Shown piece after piece: positions 29,297 through 37,122 of a stretch of 64,000 nt of DNA. The DNA is taken from positions 311,091 through 375,090 of the forward strand of contig NZ_SRRU01000007.1 in assembly GCF_004784465.1 (NCBI RefSeq). The letters are read 5' to 3'. The position numbers were made by a program, and so were the translations under genes. This stretch comes from Streptomyces griseoluteus (GTDB taxonomy: Bacteria; Actinomycetota; Actinomycetes; Streptomycetales; Streptomycetaceae). Under the pieces are notes generated by a model. It worked only from the letters and a program-made list of their open reading frames with translations. It did not search any database and was not told the origin of the DNA. How positions within the stretch are numbered: the first letter of the stretch is position 1; every line of letters starts with the position of its first letter.

Positions 29297-31501
29297 ATGC
29301 GTCGGCCCCTCTGCCGTCCCCGGACCGTGCGCGCCCGGATCGTTGCCCTGGCCCTGGCCCCGGCTCTCGCCCTGACGGTGCTGTGGAGTTTCGCCATGGT
29401 CTCCGTCACCGGCGAATTACGGGCCCTGATCCGGCTCCAGGGGGTCTACGAGGACTACGGCACCCCCGTGGACACCGCGGTCGGACAGATCCAGATCGAG
29501 CGCCGCCTGTCCGCGGCCTATCTGGGCGCACCGCGCACGACCGCGCCGGCCGCCGCCCTCCTCGCCCAGCAGCGCCGTACCGACCGCGCGGTCACCGCGA
29601 TGCGGCGGGCCATGGCGAGCGGTGACCGGGACCGGCTCACCGCCCGGCAGCGGCGGGCCCTGGACGCCGTGGTCACGGCCACCGGGAAACTGGAGGCGCT
29701 GCGCCGCGACGTACTGGCGCGGCGGATCGTCTGGGACCGGGCCGTCACCGAGTACAGCGCCCTCGTCGAGCCCGGCTTCGCTGTCCAGTCCGCGCTCACC
29801 GCGCTCCAGGCCGGACAGCTCGCCCGCGAGGCGCAGATCCTCGTCGAGCTGGTGCGCGTAAGGGAGTTCGTCTCCAGGGAGGACGCCCTGGTCGCCGGGG
29901 CGCGAGCCGCGGACACCCTCACCCCCGCCCAGTACGCCCTGCTGACCGCCACCATCGAGGACCGCCGTGTCTTCGAGCGGACCTACGCGCCCGACCTGCC
30001 CGCCGACTCCCGCGCCCTGTACGAGAAGTTCCGCGACGGCGGTCCGCACCGGGCGCTGGAACACGCGGAGGACGCGCTGCTCGCCGCCGGGGCCGGCGGC
30101 GCGGACGAGGCCGTCGGCGCCGACACCTGGCGGTCGGTCGCGGACCGGGCCGTGCACAGCTACATGCGGATGTGCTCCCGCGCCGCCGAGCTCTCCGCCG
30201 CACGCGGACGGGCCTTCGCCTACCGGGAGTTGACCAAGGCGGCCGTCGTCGGCGCGATCGGGCTGGCGGCCGCGGGCCTCTCCCTGTGGCTGGCGGTACG
30301 CGGTGCCCGGCGCGTCTCCCGGCGGTTGGAGAACCTGCGCGACGCGGCAGACCTGCTCAGCACCCGTCAACTCCCGGACGTGATGCGCCGGCTGAGCGCG
30401 GGGGAGCGGGTCGACGTGGTCGCCGAGGCCCCGCCACTCACCGCCGGCGAAGCGGGCGACGACGAGATCGCCCAGGTCGGCCGCTCCTTCAACACCGCCC
30501 GGCTCGCCGCCGTGGAGGCCGCCGTCCACCAGGCCACCCTGCGCCAGGGCCTGTCCGCAGTCCTGCTCAACATCGCGCGCCGCAACCAGGCGCTCGTACA
30601 CCGGCAGTTGAAGCTCGTCGACACGCTGGAGCGGCGCACCGACGACCCGGACGTGCTGAGCGAGCTGTTCCGGATCGACCACCTCACCACCCGGATGCGC
30701 CGCCATGCCGAGAGCCTGATCATCCTCTCCGGCGCCGCACCCGGCCGCCGCTGGCGCGGACCGGTACCGATGGCGGACGTGGTCGCCTCGGCGGTGAGCG
30801 AGATCGAGGCGTACGCCCGCGTCGTGGTGCCGCCGATGCCGGGCGACGGGATCGCGGCCGACGCCGTCGCCGACGTCGTGCACCTGCTGGCCGAACTCCT
30901 GGAGAACGCCACCCTGTTCTCGCCCCCGCACACCGAGGTCACCCTGCGCACCGGGCACGAGGACGGCCGGCTCGTCCTGCGCGTCGACGACCGGGGCCTG
31001 GGCCTCGACGCCGGACAGCGCGAAGAGGCCGCACGCACCCTGCGCGACCCCGACGCCTTCGACCCCACCCGGCACGACCGGCTCGGCCTGTACGTGGTCG
31101 GCCGCCTCGCCGCCCGGCACGGCATCGAGGTCAGCCTCGGGGAATCCCCCTACGGGGGCACGACCGCCACGGTGCTGATCCCGGCCGGGATGCTGGCGGC
31201 CGTCGAACCCGCACCGGCCCGCCCGGCCCCGGCACCCCCGAGTCCCCGCAGACCGGTGCGCACGCCGGTCCCGGTGACTCCGGGCACCGCCGCGTTGCCC
31301 ACCCGCACCCGGCAGGCATCCCTCGCCCCCGAACTCCGCCCCGACCCGCCGCCCGCCGACGACACCCCGCTCGGCGCGGCCGACCCCGAGGAGATGCGAG
31401 CCCTGTTCGCCGCCTTCCAGCGGGGCCTGAGCGACGGCCGCAAGGGCATTCCCGCCGATGTCAACGCCGACGAAGGGACGGACACCGACGATGTACGGTG
31501 A
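29297..31501 (+). CDS. cvnA: CvnA-like sensor histidine kinase-type protein of a conservon
   Basis: A 734-residue membrane protein of the conservon type. Helix 1 (about 14-36) and helix 2 (about 313-335) flank an extracytoplasmic helical NIT-like sensor region; a HAMP-like linker and an ATPase domain follow, with the N box ELLENATLFSPP near 536 and the G box DDRGLGLDAG. The expected phosphoacceptor histidine helix is not typical. The last 110 residues are Pro-rich. Leu41 is encoded by TTA at 29417-29419, so translation should depend on the bldA tRNA. It overlaps cvnB. Confidence 0.9.
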   Translation: MRRPLCRPRTVRARIVALALAPALALTVLWSFAMVSVTGELRALIRLQGVYEDYGTPVDTAVGQIQIERRLSAAYLGAPRTTAPAAALLAQQRRTDRAVTAMRRAMASGDRDRLTARQRRALDAVVTATGKLEALRRDVLARRIVWDRAVTEYSALVEPGFAVQSALTALQAGQLAREAQILVELVRVREFVSREDALVAGARAADTLTPAQYALLTATIEDRRVFERTYAPDLPADSRALYEKFRDGGPHRALEHAEDALLAAGAGGADEAVGADTWRSVADRAVHSYMRMCSRAAELSAARGRAFAYRELTKAAVVGAIGLAAAGLSLWLAVRGARRVSRRLENLRDAADLLSTRQLPDVMRRLSAGERVDVVAEAPPLTAGEAGDDEIAQVGRSFNTARLAAVEAAVHQATLRQGLSAVLLNIARRNQALVHRQLKLVDTLERRTDDPDVLSELFRIDHLTTRMRRHAESLIILSGAAPGRRWRGPVPMADVVASAVSEIEAYARVVVPPMPGDGIAADAVADVVHLLAELLENATLFSPPHTEVTLRTGHEDGRLVLRVDDRGLGLDAGQREEAARTLRDPDAFDPTRHDRLGLYVVGRLAARHGIEVSLGESPYGGTTATVLIPAGMLAAVEPAPARPAPAPPSPRRPVRTPVPVTPGTAALPTRTRQASLAPELRPDPPPADDTPLGAADPEEMRALFAAFQRGLSDGRKGIPADVNADEGTDTDDVR

Positions 31502-31928
31502 CGATCTGAACCCGGAGAACCCGGCCGTGCCCGAGGGCGCGCCCGGTACCGACCTGGGCTGGCTGCTCGACGACCTCGTCTCGCGCACCGAACACGTCCG
31601 CCAGGCCGTGCTCCTGACCGCCGACGGACTGCCGCTCAGCAGCTCCGACGGCATGCGCCGCCGGGACATCGAGCACCTGTCCGCCGTCTGCTCGGGCCTG
31701 CAGGGGCTCGCCGACTCGGCGGGGGAGCGGTTCGCGGCCGGCGAGGTCCGGCAGAGCATGGTCATGCTGGAGGACGCCTACCTCTTCATCACCCCCGCCG
31801 GACACGGCAGCCGGCTCGCCGTGCTGTGCGAGGCCCGCACCGACGTGGGGCAGCTGGCCCACGAGATGGCTCTCCTCGTCCGCCGCCTCGGCCGTCATCT
31901 GGACGCCGCGGCCCGCTCGGCGCCGTGA
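31491..31928 (+). CDS. cvnB: CvnB-like Roadblock/LC7 protein
   Basis: A 145-residue Roadblock/LC7-fold protein, LGWLLDDLVSRTEHVRQAVLLTADGLPLSSS with the alpha-beta core to about 130. In conservons CvnB bridges the sensor CvnA and a Ras-like GTPase CvnD. The ATG lies inside the last codons of cvnA, so the two are coupled. Confidence 0.92.
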   Translation: MYGDDLNPENPAVPEGAPGTDLGWLLDDLVSRTEHVRQAVLLTADGLPLSSSDGMRRRDIEHLSAVCSGLQGLADSAGERFAAGEVRQSMVMLEDAYLFITPAGHGSRLAVLCEARTDVGQLAHEMALLVRRLGRHLDAAARSAP

Positions 31929-31934
31929 CCGGCG

Positions 31935-32315
31935 GTGGGCGAGGAGTACTGGTACGAGGAGGACACCGGGGCGATGGTCCGCCCCTACACCGTCACCCGG
32001 GGCCGCACCCGGCCCTCGGCGCGGCACGCCATCGACCTGATGTCACGGGTCACGGCACTGGAACCCGGCCCGGACGGTCCCGGTGTCGACCACGCTCGCG
32101 CGGCGCTGCTCGGCCATGTGCGGCGCGGCCCGCGCCCGGTCGTCGAGCTGGCGGCCGACGCCGACCTGCCGCTCACCGTGGTCCGCGTCCTCCTCGGTGA
32201 CCTGGCCGAACAGGGTCTGATCCGCATCGACGCGCCCCGCCGCCTCCAGGTCCACGACGGTGCCGCCGACCCCGAGCTGCTGCGGGAGATCGTGCGGCGG
32301 CTGCGCGAGCTGTAG
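31935..32315 (+). CDS. cvnC: CvnC-like DUF742 protein
   Basis: A 126-residue DUF742 protein: the N-terminal VRPYTVTRGRTRP motif, then a winged-helix-like region (about 55-105). GTG 31935 follows cvnB by six bases. Normally the GTPase gene cvnD would come next, but here it is missing. The stop codon TAG (32313-32315) lies exactly at the edge of a MITE-like element, whose first base completes it. Confidence 0.9.
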   Translation: MGEEYWYEEDTGAMVRPYTVTRGRTRPSARHAIDLMSRVTALEPGPDGPGVDHARAALLGHVRRGPRPVVELAADADLPLTVVRVLLGDLAEQGLIRIDAPRRLQVHDGAADPELLREIVRRLREL

Positions 32316-32536
32316 GGGGTGTCGTCTGGATCAGCTCGACGACGCGGGGCCTGGCACGCCCATCTGCCGCGTTGTCGTCCCTCGCCGACTCCCCCACGCT
32401 CGGCTGCGCTCGCGCGGGGGCACCCCCATCGCGTCGACTCCCTCCTCCGCCTTGCAGCTGCACGCACCAGACCCCGCTCGGGTCGGTCAGGAGGCGCCGT
32501 ATCCATCCGCCGACCTGATCCAGACGACACCCCCTG
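32313..32536. mobile_element. MITE-like element, copy A
   Basis: A 222-bp non-coding element with perfect 20-bp terminal inverted repeats AGGGGGTGTCGTCTGGATCA (32314-32333 and, inverted, 32516-32535). Internal parts GTTGTCGTC, CCTCCTCCGCCTTGC and CACCAGACCCCGCT are shared with copy B at 50901-51064. No transposase is encoded. The left end abuts the TA of the cvnC TAG stop; the right flank is TG, so a TA duplication, if any, has decayed. Confidence 0.8.
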
Positions 32537-32721
32537 GCCGCTCTCTACGCGCGTGCGCCCGTGGCCCGCGCAATGATTCGCCGTTCCGGGGCTTGTCGAC
32601 GCAACGAACCGCGCACCGGCGCGCAACGGGTGCTTCTTGTCCGGGTGAGCGCGCCGCCCGTACCGTCTTACTGGCTTCCCGATGCCCCCCGAATCCCCCT
32701 TTTTCCCGGTGAGGAACACCC
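32536..32721 (+). promoter_or_regulatory. davA upstream region with CGCAA motifs
   Basis: CGCAA at 32569, 32600 and 32622 is spaced 31 and 22 bases, close to three and two helical turns. The stretch CGCAACGAACCGCGC (32600-32614) closely resembles CGCAACGAACTCGCGC before the permease. A possible promoter is TTGTCC (32637-32642) with TACCGT (32661-32666). Confidence 0.6.
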
Positions 32722-33516
32722 ATGCGCACCGCCCTGCTCCAGAGCTCCGGCCGCCCCGGTTCCGTCGCCGAGAACCTCAAGGTCCTCGACGAGGCCGCGG
32801 GCCGCGCCGCCGAGGCGGGCGCCGGGCTGCTGGCCGCACCGGAGATGTTCCTGACCGGGTACGCGATCGGCGGCGAGATCCCGCACCTCGCGGAGCCCGC
32901 CGACGGCGACTCGGCCGACGCCGTCGCCGACATCGCCACCCGGCACGGCCTGGCCATCGCCTACGGCTACCCCGAGCGCGACGGCGACACGGTGTACAAC
33001 TCCGCGCAGATCATCTCGGCCGAGGGCGCCCGGCTCGCGGGCTACCGCAAGACCCACCTCTTCGGCTGCTTCGAGCGCGACCACTTCACGCCGGGCGAGC
33101 GGCAGGTCGTCCAGACCGAGCTGAACGGTCTCACCGTGGGCCTGCTGATCTGCTACGACGTCGAGTTCCCGGAGAACGTCCGCGCCCACGCGCTGGCCGG
33201 CACCGACCTGCTGATCGTGCCGACCGCGCAGATGCACCCGTACCAGTTCGTGCCGGAGTCGATGATCCCGGTGCGCGCCTTCGAGAACCAGATGTACGTG
33301 GCCTACGTCAACCGGGTCGGCCAGGAAGGGGAGTTCGAGTTCGTCGGGCTCACCACGCTGGCCGGGCCCGACGGGGTGGCCCGCGTCCGCGCCGGGCGCG
33401 CCTCGGCCGAGCTGGTGTTCGCCGACGCCGACCCCGTCTTCCTGGCCGCCTCCCGCGAGGCCAACCCGTACCTGAAGGACCGCCGCCCCGGTCTGTACGG
33501 CTCGCTCACCGCCTGA
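32722..33516 (+). CDS. davA: Nitrilase-family amidase, probable 5-aminovaleramidase
   Basis: A 264-residue carbon-nitrogen hydrolase. The Glu-Lys-Cys triad is Glu41 (APEMFLTGY), Lys110 (YRKTHLFG) and Cys144 (ICYDVEFPEN). In Pseudomonas, DavA (also about 264 residues) hydrolyses 5-aminovaleramide to 5-aminovalerate. The next gene, 50 bases downstream, is a very good match to DavB, which produces that amide, so the same role is likely here. Other linear amides remain possible. Confidence 0.85.
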   Translation: MRTALLQSSGRPGSVAENLKVLDEAAGRAAEAGAGLLAAPEMFLTGYAIGGEIPHLAEPADGDSADAVADIATRHGLAIAYGYPERDGDTVYNSAQIISAEGARLAGYRKTHLFGCFERDHFTPGERQVVQTELNGLTVGLLICYDVEFPENVRAHALAGTDLLIVPTAQMHPYQFVPESMIPVRAFENQMYVAYVNRVGQEGEFEFVGLTTLAGPDGVARVRAGRASAELVFADADPVFLAASREANPYLKDRRPGLYGSLTA

Positions 33517-33566
33517 ACCTCCCCCACAGTTCGTCGCAGTACTTCCGCGCAAGGAGTCCGTACCCC

Positions 33567-35264
33567 ATGACGTCCACGGTGCCCAACGCCGTCGAGCACG
33601 CCGACGAGCAGCAGCCGCCGATCACCATGTTCGGCCCGGACTTCCCCTACGCCTACGACGACTTCCTCGCCCATCCGGCGGGGCTCGGCCAGATACCGGC
33701 GACGGAGCACGGCACGGAGGTCGCCGTCATCGGCGGCGGCCTGTCCGGGATCGTCGCCGCGTACGAGCTGATGAAGATGGGCCTCAAGCCCGTCGTCTAC
33801 GAGGCCGACCAGCTCGGCGGCCGGCTGCGGACCGTCGGGTTCGAGGGCTGCGACGAGTCGCTGACCGCCGAGATGGGCGCGATGCGCTTCCCGCCGTCCT
33901 CCACGGCCCTCCAGCACTACATCGACCTCGTCGGCCTGCGAACCCGGCCCTTCCCGAACCCGCTGGCGGAGGGCACGCCGTCCACCGTCGTGGACCTCAA
34001 GGGCGAGTCGCACTACGCGGAGACCGTCGAGGACCTGCCGCAGGTCTACCGGGACGTCGCCGCCGCGTGGGGCAAGTGCCTGGAGGAGGGCGCCGACTTC
34101 TCCGACATGAACCGCGCCATGCGCGAGCGTGACGTGCCGCGCATCCGCGAGATCTGGGCGAAGCTGGTCGAGAAGCTCGACAACCAGACCTTCTACGGCT
34201 TCCTCTGCGACTCCGAGGCGTTCAAGTCCTTCCGGCACCGCGAGATCTTCGGCCAGGTCGGCTTCGGCACCGGTGGCTGGGACACCGACTTCCCCAACTC
34301 CATCCTGGAGATCCTGCGCGTCGTCTACACCGAGGCCGACGACCACCACCGGGGCATCGTCGGCGGCTCCCAGCAGCTCCCGCTGCGCCTGTGGGAGCGC
34401 GAGCCGGAGAAGATCGTCCACTGGCCCTACGGCACCTCGCTGGCCTCCCTGCACCTGAACGGCGAGCCCCGCCCGGCCGTGACCCGGCTGAACCGCACCT
34501 CCGGCAACCGGATCACGGTCACGGACGCCAATGGAGACATCCGGACCTACCAGGCGGCCATCTTCACCGCCCAGTCATGGATGCTGCTCTCCAAGATCGC
34601 CTGTGACGACTCGCTCTTCCCGATCGACCACTGGACCGCGATCGAGCGCACCCACTACATGGAGTCCTCCAAGCTCTTCGTGCCGGTCGACCGACCGTTC
34701 TGGCTGGACAAGGACGAGGAGACCGGCCGGGACGTCATGTCGATGACGCTCACCGACCGTATGACGCGCGGCACCTATCTGCTGGACGACGGCCCGGACA
34801 AGCCCGCCGTCATCTGCCTCTCCTACACCTGGTGCGACGACAGCCTGAAGTGGCTGCCGCTGTCCGCGAACGAGCGGATGGAGGTCATGCTGAAGTCGCT
34901 CGGCGAGATCTACCCGAAGGTCGACATCCGGAAGCACATCATCGGCAACCCGGTGACCGTCTCCTGGGAGAACGAGCCCTACTTCATGGGCGCGTTCAAG
35001 GCCAACCTGCCCGGCCACTACCGCTACCAGCGCCGCCTGTTCACGCACTTCATGCAGGACCGGCTGCCCGAGGACAAGCGGGGCGTCTTCCTCGCCGGTG
35101 ACGACATCTCCTGGACGGCCGGCTGGGCCGAGGGCGCGGTCCAGACCGCGCTGAACGCGGTCTGGGGCGTCATGCGGCACTTCGGCGGCGAGACCGACCC
35201 GACCAACCCCGGCCCCGGCGACGTGTACGACGAGATCGCGCCCGTCGAGCTGCCCGAGGACTGA
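33567..35264 (+). CDS. davB: L-lysine 2-monooxygenase-type flavoprotein
   Basis: A 565-residue FAD amine oxidase-fold enzyme. GGGLSG at 56-61 binds FAD; the C-terminus has FLAGDDISWTAGWAEGAVQTALNAVWG and ends NPGPGDVYDEIAPVEL. From memory, these and ITMFGPDFPYAYDDFLAHPAGLG are nearly the same as in Pseudomonas putida DavB, which converts L-lysine and oxygen to 5-aminovaleramide. A tryptophan monooxygenase role (indole-acetamide route) is an alternative for the same two-gene layout, but the similarity to DavB is closer. ATG 33567 follows AAGGAG. Confidence 0.86.
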   Translation: MTSTVPNAVEHADEQQPPITMFGPDFPYAYDDFLAHPAGLGQIPATEHGTEVAVIGGGLSGIVAAYELMKMGLKPVVYEADQLGGRLRTVGFEGCDESLTAEMGAMRFPPSSTALQHYIDLVGLRTRPFPNPLAEGTPSTVVDLKGESHYAETVEDLPQVYRDVAAAWGKCLEEGADFSDMNRAMRERDVPRIREIWAKLVEKLDNQTFYGFLCDSEAFKSFRHREIFGQVGFGTGGWDTDFPNSILEILRVVYTEADDHHRGIVGGSQQLPLRLWEREPEKIVHWPYGTSLASLHLNGEPRPAVTRLNRTSGNRITVTDANGDIRTYQAAIFTAQSWMLLSKIACDDSLFPIDHWTAIERTHYMESSKLFVPVDRPFWLDKDEETGRDVMSMTLTDRMTRGTYLLDDGPDKPAVICLSYTWCDDSLKWLPLSANERMEVMLKSLGEIYPKVDIRKHIIGNPVTVSWENEPYFMGAFKANLPGHYRYQRRLFTHFMQDRLPEDKRGVFLAGDDISWTAGWAEGAVQTALNAVWGVMRHFGGETDPTNPGPGDVYDEIAPVELPED

Positions 35265-35281
35265 GCCGGACGGCTCGGGCG

Positions 35282-35321
35282 GGCGCGGGTGGCCGGGGTT
35301 CAGACCCCGGCCGCCCGCGCC
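35282..35321. terminator. Bidirectional terminator after davB
   Basis: An 18-bp stem with one wobble pair, GGCGCGGGTGGCCGGGGT (35282-35299) with ACCCCGGCCGCCCGCGCC (35304-35321), and a four-base loop. It overlaps the stop and last codons of the convergent oxidoreductase gene. Confidence 0.8.
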
Positions 35322-36232
35322 TTCTCGTACAGCTCGGCGGCGGTGTCCTTCAGCTCGGCCGCGTCCCGTGCCTCGCTCTGGACGTCCAGGAGTATCTCCG
35401 CGTCCGGGACGATGCCGGTGTGCGCCGCGATGTCCGCCGCGATCTGATCGGTGTCGCCCTCGAACAAGGGGCGGTCCGCGGCGGTGTTCGGCTTCGCGGC
35501 CACGCGCGCGTTGACCCTGATGACCGTGCGGACGGGCTCGGTGCGCCCGGTTTCCTCGGCCAGCTCCCGCAGGTCGCGCCACTGGGCGGCGAGCTGCTCG
35601 GGACCGTAGGCGCCCGGCAGCCAGCCGTCGGCCCGCTCCACCAGCCGCCGCATCGCCCGCCGGTTGCTCGCGGCCAGCAGGACCGGGATCGGCCGCACCG
35701 GCTTCGGGCCGACGATCGCGGAGGCGATGTCGGTGGTCTTGCCGTGATGGACGACCGGATCGGGGCCCCATACGGCCCGGCACACGGCGATCACCTCGTC
35801 CAGCGCCGTGCCGCGCTCCTCGAAGGGGAGCACGCCCGAGGCCGCGTACTCGTCCAGGGACCAGCCGGTGCCGAAGCCCGCGACGACCCGCCCGCCGCTC
35901 ACCGTGTCCAGCGTGGCCAGCGACTTGGCGAGCTGGAACGGCAGGTGCAGCGGGGCCACCAGCACGCTGGAGCCCAGCTCGGCGCGCGAGGTCGCGGTGG
36001 CGGCCAGGGTGAGGGTGACCAGCGGGTCGGCCACGCCCCGGTACCCCTCGGGCCAGGGCAGACCCGGTATGCCGTACAGGCCCTGGGTGGCGGGCTCCGG
36101 GACCAGGGCCCGCTCGAAGACCCACAGGCTGTCGTAACCGATCTCCTCGGCGGCGCGTGCCACGTCGGGCACGTCCCTGCCTAGGTCGTACTGGCGCATC
36201 TGGGGAAGGCCGAGGCCGAGCCTGGTCGTCAT
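35300..36232 (-). CDS. LLM-class (F420-dependent type) oxidoreductase
   Basis: A 310-residue TIM-barrel oxidoreductase of the luciferase-like family, in the F420-dependent branch typical of actinobacteria. Visible features are GLGLPQMRQYDLGRDVPDVARAAEEIGYDSLWVFE at the start, VSGGRVVAGFGTGWSLDEY near residue 117, and GPKPVRPIPVLLAASNRRAMRR. The substrate cannot be told from sequence. It converges on davB and is followed by no obvious partner. Confidence 0.88.
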   Translation of the reverse strand: MTTRLGLGLPQMRQYDLGRDVPDVARAAEEIGYDSLWVFERALVPEPATQGLYGIPGLPWPEGYRGVADPLVTLTLAATATSRAELGSSVLVAPLHLPFQLAKSLATLDTVSGGRVVAGFGTGWSLDEYAASGVLPFEERGTALDEVIAVCRAVWGPDPVVHHGKTTDIASAIVGPKPVRPIPVLLAASNRRAMRRLVERADGWLPGAYGPEQLAAQWRDLRELAEETGRTEPVRTVIRVNARVAAKPNTAADRPLFEGDTDQIAADIAAHTGIVPDAEILLDVQSEARDAAELKDTAAELYEKARAAGV

Positions 36233-36344
36233 ACCGGTGCTCCTTCGCGTCGGGACGCCTCTTCAACGCGCGGCCCTCGCCCGGCTGTTCCGTAAGTCAC
36301 CCGATGGGGTGACTTCAGGCCACCTCGGTACCCCTCGGTCCACC

Positions 36345-37031
36345 TCAGTCGCCGAGTGGGGTGAGCAGCATCCGCCCCGCGAAGCCGACCGCCGCGTCCA
36401 GCCGGGCCGTGAACTCCTCGGCCAGGTCACCGCAGCGGCGCAGCGCCCACAGCACCCGCGCCGCCGACCAGGTGGCGTCGCGGGCCCGCTCCAGGCTCCA
36501 CGCGCCCAGCAGATGCGTGATCGGGTCGGCGATCTGGAGCAGGTCGGGACCCGGCATCAGGTCCTCGCGGATGCGCTCCTCCAACTCGGCCAGCAGCTCG
36601 CCCACCCGGTCGAACTCGTCCTCCAGGTCGGCCGGCGCACACCCCAGCGCCCGGCAGGTGTCGACCACGGCGAGCGCCAGGTCGTGCCCGATGTGCGCGT
36701 TGATACCGGCCAGCGCGAACTGCAGCGGCCGTACGCCGGGATGGCGGCGGAGCTGGAACAGCGGGCGCCAGCAGGCGGGCGGTCGACGGTCGTCCTCGAC
36801 CGCGTCCACGGCCGTGAGGTACCGCTCCGCGAACCGGACGTCCAGCGCGGCCGCCGCGCGCGCGTCCGGGAACTCCCCGGCGTCCAGCCGGCGGTCCACC
36901 TCCTCGGTGACGGTGAGGTAGACCCGGTTGAACACGGCGACCCCGTCCCGCTCGGGCAGCGCCGCGTCGAACGCGCGCATCCGGGTCAGGACGGCGTCGA
37001 CGGGGGTGGTGGAGTATCGCGGCAGCGCCAT
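36345..37031 (-). CDS. DUF5995 family protein
   Basis: A 228-residue helical protein resembling the DUF5995 family. It contains the stretch PLQFALAGINAHIGHDLALAVVDTCRALG (about 110-138), with the conserved His-x-x-His pattern INAHIGHD that could bind metal. Function unknown. ATG 37031 is used; GTG 37055 is in frame and would add eight residues, and neither has a good ribosome site. Confidence 0.75.
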   Translation of the reverse strand: MALPRYSTTPVDAVLTRMRAFDAALPERDGVAVFNRVYLTVTEEVDRRLDAGEFPDARAAAALDVRFAERYLTAVDAVEDDRRPPACWRPLFQLRRHPGVRPLQFALAGINAHIGHDLALAVVDTCRALGCAPADLEDEFDRVGELLAELEERIREDLMPGPDLLQIADPITHLLGAWSLERARDATWSAARVLWALRRCGDLAEEFTARLDAAVGFAGRMLLTPLGD

Positions 37032-37122
37032 GGGGGAAGGGTGGCAGCCGCGCACCGGCCGGGGGGCCGACCGGCCCGGTGCTTCGCCGGAACGAGCGAA
37101 CGCCGGGCCGGTACGGCCGCCA

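Noticed and set aside
33567..35264. Tryptophan monooxygenase (auxin route) as the main call
   Set aside because: The two-gene layout would also fit, but residue patterns along the whole protein agree better with lysine 2-monooxygenase DavB.
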